64,000 nt of DNA from Sweltsa coloradensis (GCA_024449915.1 JAMZAV010000108.1:186001-250000), one strand, 5' to 3'. Numbered from the stretch's first letter, positions 25,949 to 39,215 are shown. Notes: generated by a model not told the origin, from the sequence alone. A program made the numbers and translations.

Positions 25949-26679
25949 CAAGGAAGCTTCGCAAACACTTTTTCAGGCGCGTTGTTGGATGAGTGTAATT
26001 GGTGCATTGAGCTGCCATGTGTTCACGGATTTTCTGTTGTTCTGCGAAAAAATCATTGCCAAGTCGATTTTTTTAAATTAAATTAAATAATTAGCTTAAA
26101 TTTTAAATTTTTAATTAACAGTAATTTAAAAAAAGAATAAAATCGTAAAATTGCAATTTCATAAGAAATTATTTTTCGATTGCGCTCAAATTTAACACGA
26201 ATATATTAATTCATAAAATTAAGTTTTTTTAAAAATCATAACAATAAGATAAAGCATGTAGGTGTTATAAGTCAAAGAACTGTTTAAAAAAGAATAAAAC
26301 CGTAAAATTTCTATATTCATGAGAAATAATTTTTTGATTGCGCTCAAATTTCACACGAATATCTAATTCATAAAATTAGGTTTCTGTGAAAAAATCATTA
26401 AAATCGGATAAAGCATATAGGTGTTAAAAGTCGAAGAATTTTTGTAAAAATCGAAAAAAATCGTAAAATTGCGATATTCATGAGTAATAATTTTGCGATT
26501 GCGCTAAACAACGTGGCAGTTCTTAGTTCAAAGATTTCGAAGGCCTCCAGAAAAATTTCATCGCAGTTGGAGTATCGGTTTAGCCGGAATTGTGTTCACA
26601 GACACACAAAAATACAAAAAAAAAAAGAAAAAAAGTGTAGTAGAATGGAACCTTTGCTTCGCTCGCTCCGCTCATACAA
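25949..26679 (-). mobile_element. HINE-like element, subfamily A, inverted and old
   Basis: Read on the minus strand it begins GTTGTATGAGCGGAGCGAGCG and ends with GCGCCTGAAAAAGTGTTTGC..CCTTG, a decayed version of the CCTAG end. Two internal units with the CTACATGCTTTATC motif are spaced about 158 bp apart (around 26252 and 26410). Its 3' end resembles that of the 8554-9593 element more than the other A copies. Confidence 0.6.
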
Positions 26680-27856
26680 CAATTATTATTATTGTGCTGA
26701 TAACACAGTTCCAAATTCAACCTTTATAGGTCAGTTTTAAACAAATTTACTACCACTTTTCAAAATCTACACAATTTAATCTGTCAGTTTATCATAATTT
26801 TAACTAGGGTAAAAAGCTGCTTTGTTTTGTTCGGAATTGGAAGAATTTTTTGTTATTAAATTCTAATGATTAGAACGATTTTTCAAATACCAAATCGTGG
26901 ATAAAAACACCCAAATTTACTGGATGTCCCGGATATTTTGTAACACTTTAGTAGATTGAATTTGAACATGAAAAAAAAGGTAAAAAATGAAATATTGTTT
27001 TTAAAAAACTTATTTTTGAAAATAAAATAAACTTTTGATAATTTTCTTCAACTTTAAAGTCAATTTGGAATCCAGAATCAGATTTTTATTCCTAAAAGAT
27101 CAAGGAAAAAATCTTAAAAAATTCAAAGATTATTTTAAAAAATCGCGAATTTTAAATTATTAAGATGGAAAGCAAAATTTTGGGTCCCAGTCACTTGACT
27201 CTAATATGGACTGGACTCCATATCAGAAGTTTGATAATCTTCTCCTCGGAAGAGGGATTTGAACTCAAAACCTTCTGCATTTAAAGCAAGCCAAAAACAT
27301 TTATGTTTTACCTTTTATTTATGTACGTAGCTCGGCGTACCATATTGACACCCCTGCATCGTCAACTACATATAAACAATCAAATGTAAATGTAAGTACT
27401 AATAAAGGTAAGCCAACCGACCCACAATGCCTTATAAACAAACTTAATGGCCACAAGCGTCTTAATACTGAAGACGTATTTTATATTATACATTACAGAG
27501 CGAAATAAAACACAGGTGAAGGGAACGTACTACACGTATTAGATATACGTGCGTTAACGTTTAACTACACAAGTTTTATTTGAAGTTGCTAACCTAGATT
27601 AAAAGTAGCTAACAGTCTGCCGTTATGGTTTATAGTCGCTCTTTTAGCGTAAAAACAGACATGAAAATAACGTAGGGCCTAAGCATGCATGGGAATTAAT
27701 GTTATTTCTTTATGCGGCTTTAATTACAGTTAAAAAGCTTTGTTATGTTGGAATTACTTTTTATGTTACGCAATTAAAATAAAAGCGAATATAAATGTTT
27801 ATAAAATATGTCACAGATTGAAATATGATATACCGCTCTCACAATCAGTGACTTAA
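26680..27856. other. Unannotated AT-rich DNA
   Basis: Nothing firm; GGATTTGAACTC near 27240-27290 is a weak inverted tRNA-like box. Confidence 0.3.
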
Positions 27857-27970
27857 AAGCATAAACTGTAGTTCATTGTTGTGTCTGCATATATATAATT
27901 AGATTTATTTAGTTATCCTCCTTTGCAAATCAGGTTTTTTAACAGAAGAGGATAGTCGTAAAATAATAAA
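27857..27970 (+). repeat. Repeat G copy
   Basis: ACTGTAGTTCATTGTTGTGT, GATTTATTTAGTTATCCTCC and GAGGATAGTCGTAAAATAA match repeat G in the sense direction. Confidence 0.45.
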
Positions 27971-28739
27971 CATTTTAAAAAATCTGACGACATAGAAGAT
28001 GTGAGATGGAAAATAAAATAACAAAAATAACGGGTTCTCTACATAATTCTAAAGAAATTTGTGCATCACACTTTTTACTGTCCATCACTTCATTTTCTAC
28101 TTGACATTTCAAAAAAAATTATTAATTTGAGTTATTTGAGAATAATATGATTTTTGGAGTATAAGAAGGAATGTTTTACTTTAAATAAATAAAATCCTAT
28201 TCTAATATTAGTTTTTCGTTAAACTATATTTGATAATTTTTTTTAAACAGTCTATTTTTATTTTTTTATGCTTTCTATCGCGATAACCCTTTAAATACAT
28301 GTAAATCAATTACACCTACGGGAGTGTTTCCCGATCAATGGAATTGAGAGAGAAACCTATAAATACACTCTATGTAATATCGCTATATTGAGGCATTTAA
28401 CAAGAAAACCATTTGAATTTATGGTTTGTTTTTCAGTGAAATCTTAAAAACCGACAAATATATGTTGTTATAAAAAGATTCCTCCAAAGTGTGTATACAG
28501 AACCTCCTTAACCACAGCCTAGTACAAGAGTCCGACACTTCGAAACGCGGAGTAAAACGCATTTAGTAATCTGACGAGCAAAGAATTTCCCTTCAATTTA
28601 ACAATTCTTGACGAGTCGTCCCGTTTCCGGTTCGTTGCCTCGAATGTGGTTCCCCGTTCCACCCCCAGTAGCGCTGTCTTCGTACAGCTAGCCTCAAGGC
28701 GGGTGCAAACGGAAACCTCCTTATCTAGAAAGAAGTGGT
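27971..28739. other. Mostly unannotated AT-rich DNA
   Basis: Holds only the 45-bp motif copy at 28305-28350. Confidence 0.3.
28305..28350 (+). repeat. Copy of the CTACGGGAGTGTTT motif
   Basis: ATTACACCTACGGGAGTGTT, CCCGATCAATGGAATTGAGA; no hairpin is attached here. Confidence 0.45.
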
Positions 28740-28900
28740 TGTCTATTTTATTTATTTGTCCAGTTGTTAGCGTCTCCGATTCAAATACAGGATGTACAGT
28801 GTTCGATTCTCGCTTCAGGCAAAATTTTGTTTTACTTCTGATTTGGACTCAAATAATTCCATATGATATAAGGGTATATTGACTCGATTCAAGTATAATT
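28740..28900 (+). repeat. tRNA-derived SINE-like copy
   Basis: GTTGTTAGCGTCTCCGATTC, GTGTTCGATTCTCGC and ACTTCTGATTTGGACTC parallel the copy at 29121. The short reading frame over it is not credible. Confidence 0.4.
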
Positions 28901-29120
28901 TAGATAACTTTATTTTAACCAATCAACACTAGCTTTTGATAACCTACCGTTAATAAGAGTGATCATAAATATGTTTACTTACCAACAATGCGATATTATA
29001 TCAATCCCATACATATTGGCTGCAGAAAGGGCTTTAAAATGCCAGTGTTTTCTTAAATTTTACTAATATTATGTTTGCCCTTCAAAAATGGGTAAATATT
29101 ACAACATCCATAATCCTGTG

Positions 29121-29300
29121 TGTTTTTTGGTCTTGCGGTAAGCGTATCTACTTCTAAAACAGAAGGTCCAGGGTTCGATTCCCGCTATAAGTAGAAGTTT
29201 TTCAACTTCTGATTTGGACCTAAGTTCATCAGTTCTTGGCTTAGAAATTTGTCAACGGTGACTTTGGAGCCGTCCTAGCAACGAGGCACATAATAAATTC
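29121..29300 (+). repeat. tRNA-derived SINE-like copy
   Basis: An internal pol III-like arrangement: TTGCGGTAAGCG (A-box-like) and GGGTTCGATTCC (B box, 29171-29182) about 40 bp apart. CTTCTGATTTGGACC follows, as in the copy at 28740. Too diverged to fold as a tRNA gene. Confidence 0.5.
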
Positions 29301-29378
29301 TAATGTTGTTCCGAATCAGCCATGTTAATTTTGTCACTGTCTGCGGGTGAAATGATCGGTGTTTCATACTAAAATATA

Positions 29379-29510
29379 CCGGTCTCTAGTTGGTCATTGT
29401 TTGCTCGTCGATGGTGTCGGCGCTTACAGGGTTCGTTTGGTCGGGTGAAATATTTAGTGTCCCCCACTGAAAATCAGTTCTGTGACTGAGTGAGTATAGA
29501 CTGTAAACAC
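29379..29510 (+). repeat. Dispersed repeat F
   Basis: TAGTTGGTCATTGTTTGCTC, GATGGTGTCGGCGC, then ACTGAAAATCAGTTCTGTGA and CTGAGTGAG. The same blocks occur at 40419-40545 (+) and inverted at 42380-42505. Class unknown, possibly a SINE-like or MITE tail. Confidence 0.5.
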
Positions 29511-31834
29511 GTTTTTCTTTTCACCTCGACATAATGGTCGATTTTACAAATTGAATGCAAGTTATTTGCAGCAAATAGATAATTTAAGGATTAACGTTTA
29601 TTAGTTGATTCACTAAATTTATTGGTGAAAACGTTAAACTCTACCGTCTTAACGACATGGCGAGGTTTGTACCAACCGCCTTCTAAGCAAGGGAACACAG
29701 CCACTGGACACAACCAAGACACAACGAGACAAAAACTTGATAAAAACTAACGAGGGCAAATACTTGTCACAGACTTCTGAATTCAGACACAATTTCCAAA
29801 GAGCTTCGCAGCGAAGAAACGAGACACCATACTTCTCGTTATTCTGTCCATGATTTGCTGAACAAATTGAATAGATAGAATAGGTAGAGTGTGTGTTGGA
29901 AATGGAGAAGACACACAGCATTTGTGAACAATGATATTTCAATGTTTTATTTTGTTAGTTATAAATATAATGATTGCAATCAGACCAACAAAGAAATAGA
30001 AACTGAACTACTTTTACAAATATTAACGACGGAACATTAAACTTATGTGCATTTCCAAACGAAATAACAATATTTGAAAGAAATAGAAGGGGAAAAAATT
30101 AAGGAGATGTAATGAACACAACATTAAAATATTACCCAATGTATTTAATCAAAGATAGAACGTTAGAAAATGGAAATGTATAATTGGTAATTGCAAAAAG
30201 TTTGAATGGAGGAGTAATAAATATGGAACAAAGAAAATTAATCAACAGATTGATTTAGAACAATACACAATTATTGCGTCCGTCGTTGATTTCTTTTGAT
30301 GGTGGAGCCAGATAAAAATACTTTTGAGTGAGGCTGTTCACGCCCCATCACATCAAGGGTTACTTTAAAGATTCAGTACGATACTTGTCGAAAGTGAACA
30401 TAAATGTCAATAATGTATACAACAAAACGTATGTCATTCGGAGAACAAGTTCGGTGTTTATATGAAACGAGACACGCGCACAGACAACGAACAGACAAGT
30501 GATGCATTTAAGCGAACTAAGCTCTCAAATTTTGAGTTGTAAAATGGAGTAAAATTTTAAAAGAAAAAATAATGACTTCGATAGTGAATTGGAAATCGAA
30601 TCAGGAACTGGAAAGGGAAAACGGATTATGGTAAATGGAACAATGGAACATAAAATTTGGAAAATTGAATGTTGAAACTTTTTTTTAATGTTCAATTTTA
30701 ATTTACCTAATTTACCAAGACGATTGCATCGAAAAATAAATAATTTAATTCGCCCCTTCATTCAAGAGCTATTCGTCAATGTTTCCTCCCTAATAAAACG
30801 TATCGGTCAGTTAGATAAGTGACGCATGCGCGTGAGTGCGACTTCGGAGTCATCGGACGGACCATATGTCAATGTCCAGAATCTGTCAGCTCCATCTCAA
30901 TCAATTATCAGTAATCAATTGATGCCCTAGAAACCTATTTATCACTCAACGCGGCTAATCTACAGCTGTAATTGATATCAAATGCGTTTTCACATCGAGA
31001 TAGAAATATCGAATCATGAAAAATAATACTCGCTAAGTTAATGGCAATAAAAACCATTTTTAAGTGAGGCGTTTTTATTAAATATGTGTGAATTAAACAT
31101 TGGTTCAATAATTGTATCAGATAATAGAATTTTTAAGTTATTTTGTAACAAAGTAACGTGGATGGAAATCAACAATATATGATAATATGCCAAGTATTTT
31201 GTCTATAGTCGAAATATCTTTACTCGATGAACAATAAAACTTTTCCTTTTGAGTGATATGATTTTAAAAGAATATTCGCACTTAATGGCGTACGATCTTT
31301 GTTAATTATAATGATACACATTAATTGAAATTGGTTTTTATAATTTGTTCATTGGGTATTAAAACTTACGTTCAAAATGCCTTTATTACATATTTTATTA
31401 AACAATCTTGCAATATATCCAATATAAGAGTTATAACATTTGGTTGCTGACTTAACAATAAGAGATATGAATTTGTAACACGACTTGGTACGGGGGTCGG
31501 TGGGGGACAAAATGATACATCGAATCGACGTGAGATTTTAAATAGAAGAACGTTTTTAAAATTGCTTGCTGTTTGCACTCTTAACCCTCAGAAAATTCAC
31601 TAATAGCCCTCATTAAAAGCAAATCAATCACTCTGTTTTCATCGGCTCTCAACCATTATATTCAAGTGACGGATCGAAGTTTAAAATAAAATGCTCACCC
31701 ATATTTTTCTAAATAGTGTTACACAATTTCATACGAAGAATTATCATAGAAATACTCGTATACTCATAAATTATAGATGATTCATACCATGAATCAGGCG
31801 AGGTTGTTGACAATTTATTTTAAAAACTGTTTGT
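29511..31834. other. Mostly unannotated DNA
   Basis: Apart from the repeat E copy at 30299-30505, nothing recognised. A frame at 29649-29942 (-) is open for 97 codons but has no domain and no clear splice context. Confidence 0.35.
30299..30505 (+). repeat. Dispersed repeat E, diverged copy
   Basis: Keeps GGTGGAGCC, a central AATGTCAATAATG block, GTTCGGTGTTTATATGAAAC, GAGACACGCGCACAGAC and ACAGACAAGTGATGC in family order. Confidence 0.4.
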
Positions 31835-31942
31835 GAAGAAGAAGATGAAGAAGAAGAAGAAGAAGAAGAAGAAGAAGAAGAAGAAGAAGAAGAAGAAGAA
31901 GAAGAAGAAGAAGAAGAAGAAGAAGAAGAAGAAGAAGAAGAA
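31835..31942 (+). repeat. (GAA)n microsatellite, 36 triplets
   Basis: Nearly perfect GAA/AAG array with a single GAT interruption near its start. All purine on one strand, so capable of triplex formation. Confidence 0.95.
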
Positions 31943-33394
31943 CAGAAATAGCAACTTGAATATTTTTTTAAACTTACATCGACAGTACAAAATAATCTAT
32001 AAATGATTTACAAAACAAAATCGGAATAACTATGCTTATATTATTTTCAAATCTGAAGTACGATACAAAATGACCGATATGGTAATTCAAACGTCACAAG
32101 TCACGTTATAATGAAGATGGTTGTCTGACCGATATCAGTCACAAGCAACCCTGACTTAAATATGTCCCCTACGTTTATAAAAATATAAAATACTTGAGAT
32201 ACTTTGAACGATCAAACAAAAGACATAGGGGCAAATTGTCACCAGAGACTTTTCGCCACCAAAATGAATTTTTAACACGTGTGTCACATCTAACGATGAA
32301 AACCAAACCCCCAATTGACACGTGTTTTCTATTTCTTGTTGGTATTGCCCTTAAACAAGGATGATACAGAATTTGTTGGTGATCCTTATGATCAAGGAGC
32401 GAAGCTGTCACCATTCAAAAAGGTTTATTCGATAAATCTAGATCCTAAACCAAGGGATTTGAATGCAGGAGGTGATTGTAATTGTTTTGTGCCATTCTTT
32501 AAAAAAAAACTATTTATAAGGTAACTTCGATGCCCATTTTCGATACTCCCTCATCAATACTTGTTGAACAATATGACGAGTGCAGAAAAGTGTTTTATGT
32601 CATAATTCCATTCCCTTTTTATTAGATTTACTTTTGACTATTTGTATATACATTTTACTACACATTTTTAGACGCTTTTTAGGTCATGTGGGACTCAACA
32701 TCGAACGAACCAGCAATTTTTAATAACGCAATTCTCTCTATAATGTAGCTGCAAATGACATGTTCCACCTCGCTGAAGCCAGCAAAATAGAGTTTTATAA
32801 AAAGGAAAAACTAAAAGTTTAGCTCGTCTTCTTTTAACAAAGGTGTCACCTTTAAATTCCAAGTTTTTGCAAAGTTTTTCTCACTAAGAGACCTCAAAGA
32901 AGGGAAGAAACTGATGCTGTAGATTTCTGCTAATGGTCTTTGGTAACTTTTCCACTTGGACACATTAACACAACGCCAAAAAAAGTATTTGACTTTTAAA
33001 GTTTCCAAGTAAACGAAAAAACAATTAATGTAGTTGTTTCGCATGAAAATGATTCAAGATGTTTATCGCCATAGAGAAATATATACATGTATAAATATTA
33101 AAGTATATAATTTAAAATTATTTACAATTTTTAAATATGTATTTAGTAACACAAAATTTAACAGCATTGAATACGAATGGGAAAAGTTTGAAATCGCAAT
33201 CAAATTAGTGCGTCACCTTCATGCCAAAATTTTGTGTTTGTACTTTTTGAAAAACATCTACATTGTCAAGTTCATGATTTATATAAGATTAAAAAATAAA
33301 GCCTACCTTTGTACATAAATTGTTTAACCCACTTTTTGTTCAGTTTGGACACAGGAAATAATATGTTAACAAAATCAAATTTAAGCATTTTTAA
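31943..33394. other. Mostly unannotated DNA
   Basis: Only the inverted repeat E fragment (32274-32405) and unsupported frames. Confidence 0.35.
32274..32405 (-). repeat. Dispersed repeat E, inverted fragment
   Basis: ACACGTGTGTCACATCTAAC, GATGAAAACC, TTGGTATTGCCCTTAAACAA and GGATGATACAGAATTTGTTG then GGTGATCC are the inverse of the family's central part. Confidence 0.45.
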
Positions 33395-34186
33395 TTGGAT
33401 GAGCGTAGCGAGCGAAGCGAAGATTCCATTTCACTACACTGGAGAAAAAAATCCTGAATGTTTTTTTTTTTCTTTTTTTTTTTTTTGTATTTTTGTCTGT
33501 TTGTTAGCACGATTCCGGCTAAACCGATACTCCGATTGCGATGAAATTTTATGGAGGTCTTCGAAATTTCTGAACTTAGAACTGCCACGTTTTTGAGCAC
33601 AATCGAAAAAAAATTTCTCATGAAAATCGCAATTTTACGATTTTTTTCGATTTTTTAAAAATTTCTTCGACTTACAACACCTACATGCTTTGTCCGATTG
33701 TAATGATTTTTTCACAGAACCTTAATTTTATGAATTGATATATTCATGTAAAATTTGAGCGTTATCAAAAAAATATTTTTTACGAAAATCGCAATTTTAC
33801 GACTTTTTTCAATTTTTAAAATTTCTCCAGCTTATAACACCTACATGCTTTATCCGATTGTAATGATTTTTATACAGAACCTTAATATTATGAATTAATA
33901 TATTCTTGTAAAATTTGTGCGCAATCGAATAATTATTTCTTATGAAAATTTCAATATTACGATTTTTTCCTTTTTAAAATTACGATTAATATTTTTAAAA
34001 AAAATTTAAGTTAATTTTTTATTAAATTAAATTAAATTTTTTATTTAATTTAATTTAAATTAAAATAATCTTCAATTTAGTAATTAAGTTTTTCACAGAA
34101 CAACAGAAAATCCGCATAACACATGGCAGCTCAATGCACCAATTACGCTCATCCAACAACGCGGCGGGACTTAAGCGTTTTCCTAG
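33395..34186 (+). mobile_element. HINE-like element, subfamily A, two internal units
   Basis: Starts TTGGATGAGCGTAGCGAGCG and ends CTCATCCAACAACGCGGCGG, then CCTAG|T. Two copies of the internal unit lie about 160 bp apart (CTACATGCTT at 33681 and 33841). It looks well preserved, so it is probably fairly young. Short frames inside it are artefacts of the repeat. Confidence 0.7.
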
Positions 34187-36252
34187 TGTAATTAAATAAA
34201 TTCGTATTGAGAGTATACCCACTCAGTCACAGTACTGACATTTAAAGCTAACCAAGCCGACGCTGTAGGATTTGAAGCCTCGTTGGAAACAAACTGAGAA
34301 AGAAAACAAAAAAAAAACAGCCATGCACGAGAAGAACCAATAACGTTTTTTAAGTGTGACATGGAACCAAAATATGTTGATTTGCTCGCATGTAGATCGA
34401 GAAGTACGACGCATATCAGAGCATGGTTCAGGAATAAACGAATATTCAAACATACAACGAATGCCAATACATTGGAATCTATTGGAGAAAATATAATTGA
34501 CCCACTTATAAATCATTTCAGTGAAGCCAAAGATAGTGATTATATGTACAAGCACAACAATTTATGTTTGGTCAATAATTTGATCAAATTTACGTTTTAC
34601 ATAATCAGTATTTACAGATTAAACTAGAAAAGAATAACATAAATGAACTGAATAACCATACAGAAATGAATTGCAAATGATTGTGAAATCAAAGATACAA
34701 TAATAATACGTTCATTCAAAATTAAAACGTTTCCTTAATTAAGTTTGAATTATCTAATAAATTTAATAACACACTTAAAAATATTTACGAAAATTGAGCA
34801 CTTTGATGATATTGAAAACGTGACATGTGTTCAATGGAAACACCTTGATCCGGTCTTTTCAATATGAAAGCGCTCGTGGCGGATAAAAGATGAACATGAC
34901 ACCTGGGACAAGAAATAAATTGACAGTAAAACACTTTCACTCACTTTTTGTTGGTATACGGGTTACTGCAACCTGTACTCAAACGATCGTTGCATGTGTC
35001 ATGTGGTCAACTCCACGTATGTACAGACATAACACAACAATGTGTTGCAAACATTTCAGATCTACATTATATTTATATATTCTCCCCCAAAGTATTGCAA
35101 ATTATATTAAATTTATATAATAAAATGAAGTCAAAAGAATTAATCGTCCGAAAATTGGCACATTCTTTTAATATGTAGTTATCAGGCACATTAGTTAGCA
35201 AACACCAAAGTACCACTATCGGGTGAAATCTACTTGATTAATTTAGCTCTCATTTTAACTGACTTCAACAATAATTGGAGAACAACGATGAAGCGTTTGG
35301 GAAGTTCACTTAAAAGATGAAAAGTTATGTCAAAGTTCTTTGGCAAGGGTCAAACTGTCAAACAAGTTAGTATTCGAGATCTTATGATTGCGATGGTTTG
35401 CAGCGAGTTCTTGTTTGGTCTGCAAGTGTCAGTTTGACAGGATGTCAGGAACAGAAGGCGTTCGTAGTTAACTTTTTACTGTTTTAGGTTGGTAACTGCG
35501 TTTTAACCGCAACACAGTTTATTTGTAATTTTGCGCATTATACTTTATGATTGATGAGATATGTTTATCCTAGCTGACGCTACATAATGGAGGCTGACTT
35601 TTTGTAATTTGTGTGCCTTTGATTCTCTTCTGTATATAACTGGAAATAGGTAGGTTTCTAATAACGAAACACGTAACTGAATTTGGTGACAAAGGAAAAA
35701 CTTTGATTAGTTTTTTAAAATCAACTGCACTAAATAGTAACAAGAAATATAATTATCAATTATATTACAGGTCATTCATATACTCGGGTGAATATTTATC
35801 CAATTTGAACAAAATGTCATAGCATTAAAAAATAATTAAAAAACACCCCAACTAAATAATTAAATGCACATACTCTAAATTATTAATAATGAATTATGGA
35901 ATTATGGATTAAATAATTGTAAGGATTAACTGGCAAAAAAATCACAAACAGCAATCGGGGAATAATCATTCCTTAGTGTAAAAATAAACGTAACGATAAA
36001 GATAATGCACCGTTGCAGCATATTATAACCTCAGTCACAGAAAACACATCATAAAAACGTTTTCCTCGTATTTCAAAATTAAAATAACATTTTCCACCCT
36101 TTTTCAACCTCGTCCAGCAGGGATTGTGTTTAGATACTAGAGGGGTTGAATCAATATAATCTCTTCTGGTCTTGGGGCAAAGCCAACTGTCCTCGTTGAC
36201 ATCTGCATAATATCTATCTCTCCCCTCGTAACAACAACACGACCGCTAGATC
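34187..36252. other. Mostly unannotated DNA
   Basis: Starts with a partial inverted repeat F (34210-34265). Overlapping short frames on both strands at 34192-34627 lack domains. Confidence 0.35.
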
Positions 36253-36419
36253 CACACAAGCGGGCCATGTTTGTATAGGGATAACACCTATGATATTAAA
36301 TACGTACAGACTTGGCACAACGCTAGCGTGAGTTACACACAAGCGGGGCCATGTTTGTATAGGGATAACACCTACGATATTAAATACGTAGGTACTTGGC
36401 ACAACGCTAAAGTGAGTGA
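36253..36419 (+). repeat. Tandem duplication, about 84 bp x 2
   Basis: Both units contain CATGTTTGTATAGGGATAAC, ATATTAAATACGTA and CTTGGCACAACGCTA. The spacing keeps one frame open through both, so a 28-residue repeat appears in a short frame that is probably not a gene. Confidence 0.7.
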
Positions 36420-36493
36420 GGAAAGTTGCACGATATACTTTATATACCACCAGCTTAATGTTATCTACCACACGAGTGGGACTGATTTTATGT

Positions 36494-36631
36494 TTAATTT
36501 ATTATTTTATTATTATTTATTTATTATTTATTTTCCACTATTAGGCTTAGTAGGAAGATTGGCAGAAAAGGGCAGTATGCCCCAAGCACAAGGTGTCTGC
36601 CAGCCTCTACACAACAAATTGTGATAATAAA
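36494..36631 (-). repeat. LINE-like 3' end with A/T-rich tail
   Basis: On the minus strand GTAGAGGCTGGCAGACACCT, GGGGCATACTGCCC, CTTCCTACTAAGCCTAATAG is followed by AAAATAAATAATAAATAAA, the form of a non-LTR retrotransposon 3' end. No coding part is attached. Confidence 0.45.
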
Positions 36632-38957
36632 TGAGCACTTATAAAACATAAAACTTAGAAACATAAAAGAGACGCGTTCCTATACTTCTGCACCCATAAA
36701 TCATTACGTGAATACAATACACCATATCTACTTTTTTTTTGTGTGTTTGCCTAAATACATTTATACATGTTTATCTTTATCTATGGAAGTAAACATCTTG
36801 AAATATACGTACGTGTCCGTGTCCGTTTACAAAATAAGTAAGGCGAGTAGAAAAATAAAATAAATCGAGATTGAAATAAAAAGCTTACGTTACATTGCAT
36901 ATTTTGAAATGTTGCATGAGTGATTTTTTTATATGTGATTTATAATAAAAGTCCATATATTGGTATGATTGTCATGGAAGCAGAAACGTAGGCTGACGAT
37001 GCTTATCAGTATAATCAGAACATATTATCAGTCCAATGTGTGTTCTAGCTTTGTCTGTGCGGTTGTCTTTCAGCGAGAACTCGATCAACCCTTACAGAAA
37101 GTAAAGACTGAAAAAGTTCATCTTGAAAACTTTGAGTAAAGTTACTGTCCTTCGTTGATGCCACTGGGGATGGAGCGGTTGGTGGAGCTGCCAGGGGTGG
37201 GGGTGGGGGGGGGTGGGGGGGGGGGCAGACAGGGAGTTCGAAAACTTTGTAAACATCGTTAGACATTATTGAGGTGACATTCAGGAAAAAAGTTTTGAAT
37301 AAATCTGAAAAGGAGGGAGTGTATTTGTAGAGTTCATTTGATAAAAAGTCTGTTGGATGTCGATCAAGTTATTTGTTGAGGGCCTTGTCGTGAGATTATC
37401 CACTTAAGTAGATTCTGAAGTCGTCAACTCTTGAGATAACGTGGTCCTCCACGTGAAAGCAGTGAGCACTGGGGAACGGGAAAAGTTTGCAGAGTGCATA
37501 TAAGTATTGACGAGGCAAATAAAAAGGCGTGTCGATATATTTATAGGCCTAAACGAATATTGAAAGTAATTAAGTGTTGATATCGGTAATAAATTGAAAA
37601 TTACGGCGCCTATTGGAATGTAAGAGACTTGGGTCAATGTCCCGGTCGAATTTGATTTTGTAATTTCTGAATGTAGTTTATTATGTAGTTTATCATGGTT
37701 ACTTGAATATATTGTTAGGACGGAAACATTAGATCCAATAAATTACTTCAATCCAAAAACGTTTATTTGTACGGGTAAGTAATGGTTCCCTACTTGTCAA
37801 TGCTTTTGCAGCACGAAAGCGTTCCCCAAGAAATATTACCATTCATGGAGAGGTATTCTTTGGTAGATGAAAACATCTCAGGGTGTGTGATGATTATTAT
37901 GTTTATTCAGGTTGATTATACTTATGTAACACTAGGTTTGTTTTGAAAGTAAAATTAATTATAATCAAAAATAAGAAAAATACTTTTTATAATAATTTAG
38001 ACGTATTCGTGCATGTTTTTAAAAGTTGTATAGTAATTAGAAAACAAAATAAAATCATGATTTATTCTTTTAATCGTAATTCGAATGAAAAGCTTGCATT
38101 TCGTTTAAGAAATTTAAAATTTACGTTCCATTGCATTTGAAATGATTAACTGAAAAGGGCACGGGTGATTATTTCAGCGTTCTTCCAGGCGTGGAGAGGT
38201 TCGACGGGTTGGGGGAGGAGGAGGAATGGGGAGGGGTAATACCACCTATAGATTGTGTCTCCGATAAGGTGCTTACAGTCCCCTTCCCAAGTGTTCAAGT
38301 TTGTCTTTGCTCAAATTCTCACCCTAGTTTTAATCATTAGGCTCACAAATTCATTAATTTTAATCGCCGTGAAATTCTAAACAGATTATACATACCAAGA
38401 TTTATGAGAGTAATATTCGCATGTGTTCATTCGAGGCAGTTCAAGGGTTAAATTGATGGCAGTAAAAATCAATCAGTATACCCTCCGTTCTTCCCCTGCC
38501 CGAACTTCTCCCAGATAAAGTTTTTAAGACGGAGAAGGGATGATTTTATGTTCGGCGCGTTCTTATTTCTGCTGACATAAATCATTAAATGCGAATACAA
38601 CTTCGTGTTATTGATAATTACGGATTAATCTACACCTCCATTAGGGAAGATTTTAAAATTTATCCCAGTCAATCGAGAAATGCAGACAAATTCTGGTGCC
38701 TTTTACTTTTTTCACAGATTCTAATTAATTGGAAATGTAATTAATTTTGAATTCACTTTCTAGAATCGATTTATTGAAAAGTGATTTGACAGCAATATTC
38801 GTAAGTATGAAACATGTGTGACTGGAATTGCTAAGAAAATTTTAAATATGTTGATAATGGACACGCATGTCATCTCAAGGATTCTATGTACGTAACATAA
38901 ATATAGAACGTTATTGTTATTAATTGGTGCAAGCACAATACTCGAGTTCTGAATATA
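36632..38957. other. Mostly unannotated DNA
   Basis: Holds the G-rich tract at 37193-37225 and a half-copy of the 21566 hairpin arm near 37655 (TTTTGTAATTTCTGAATGTA). Confidence 0.35.
37193..37225 (+). repeat. G-rich tract, G-quadruplex candidate
   Basis: Runs of 4, 5, 10 and 12 G separated by single T. The opposite strand would encode a proline-rich stretch, but that frame has no other support. Confidence 0.8.
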
Positions 38958-39215
38958 GGGAGCGAAGCTTACCTATACACATCACAACTAGACATCGCCA
39001 TAACATTTTTGGTGGAGGTGCCGGGTTATTATAATTCACATTTTTCTAGGGTAGCCCTGACTCCTGACCTTCAAGGTCACCCGAAACGTTCTGTGTCTTC
39101 CTTGTTGAAGGGCCATGTCAACAAAAAACCACAATCCAATCGGAGGTCATGTTCGGTTTTTATCGTGAGACGTGACACATGCTCAGGTAAGTTATACATA
39201 TAGTGGAGTTTCTAA
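38958..39215 (+). repeat. Dispersed repeat E copy
   Basis: Starts GGGAGCGAAGCTTACC and contains TTTGGTGGAGGTGCCGGGTT, CTTGTTGAAGGGCCATGTCA and ATCGTGAGACGTGACACATG. The 3' GACGGAC part is replaced by a shorter sequence. Confidence 0.55.

Noticed and set aside
29649..29942. 97-codon frame on the minus strand
   Set aside because: No recognisable domain, low-complexity start, and no convincing splice or promoter context.
37045..37266. Proline-rich frame on the minus strand starting with ATG
   Set aside because: The proline run is the complement of the G-tract. No domain, splice site or neighbouring exon supports it.
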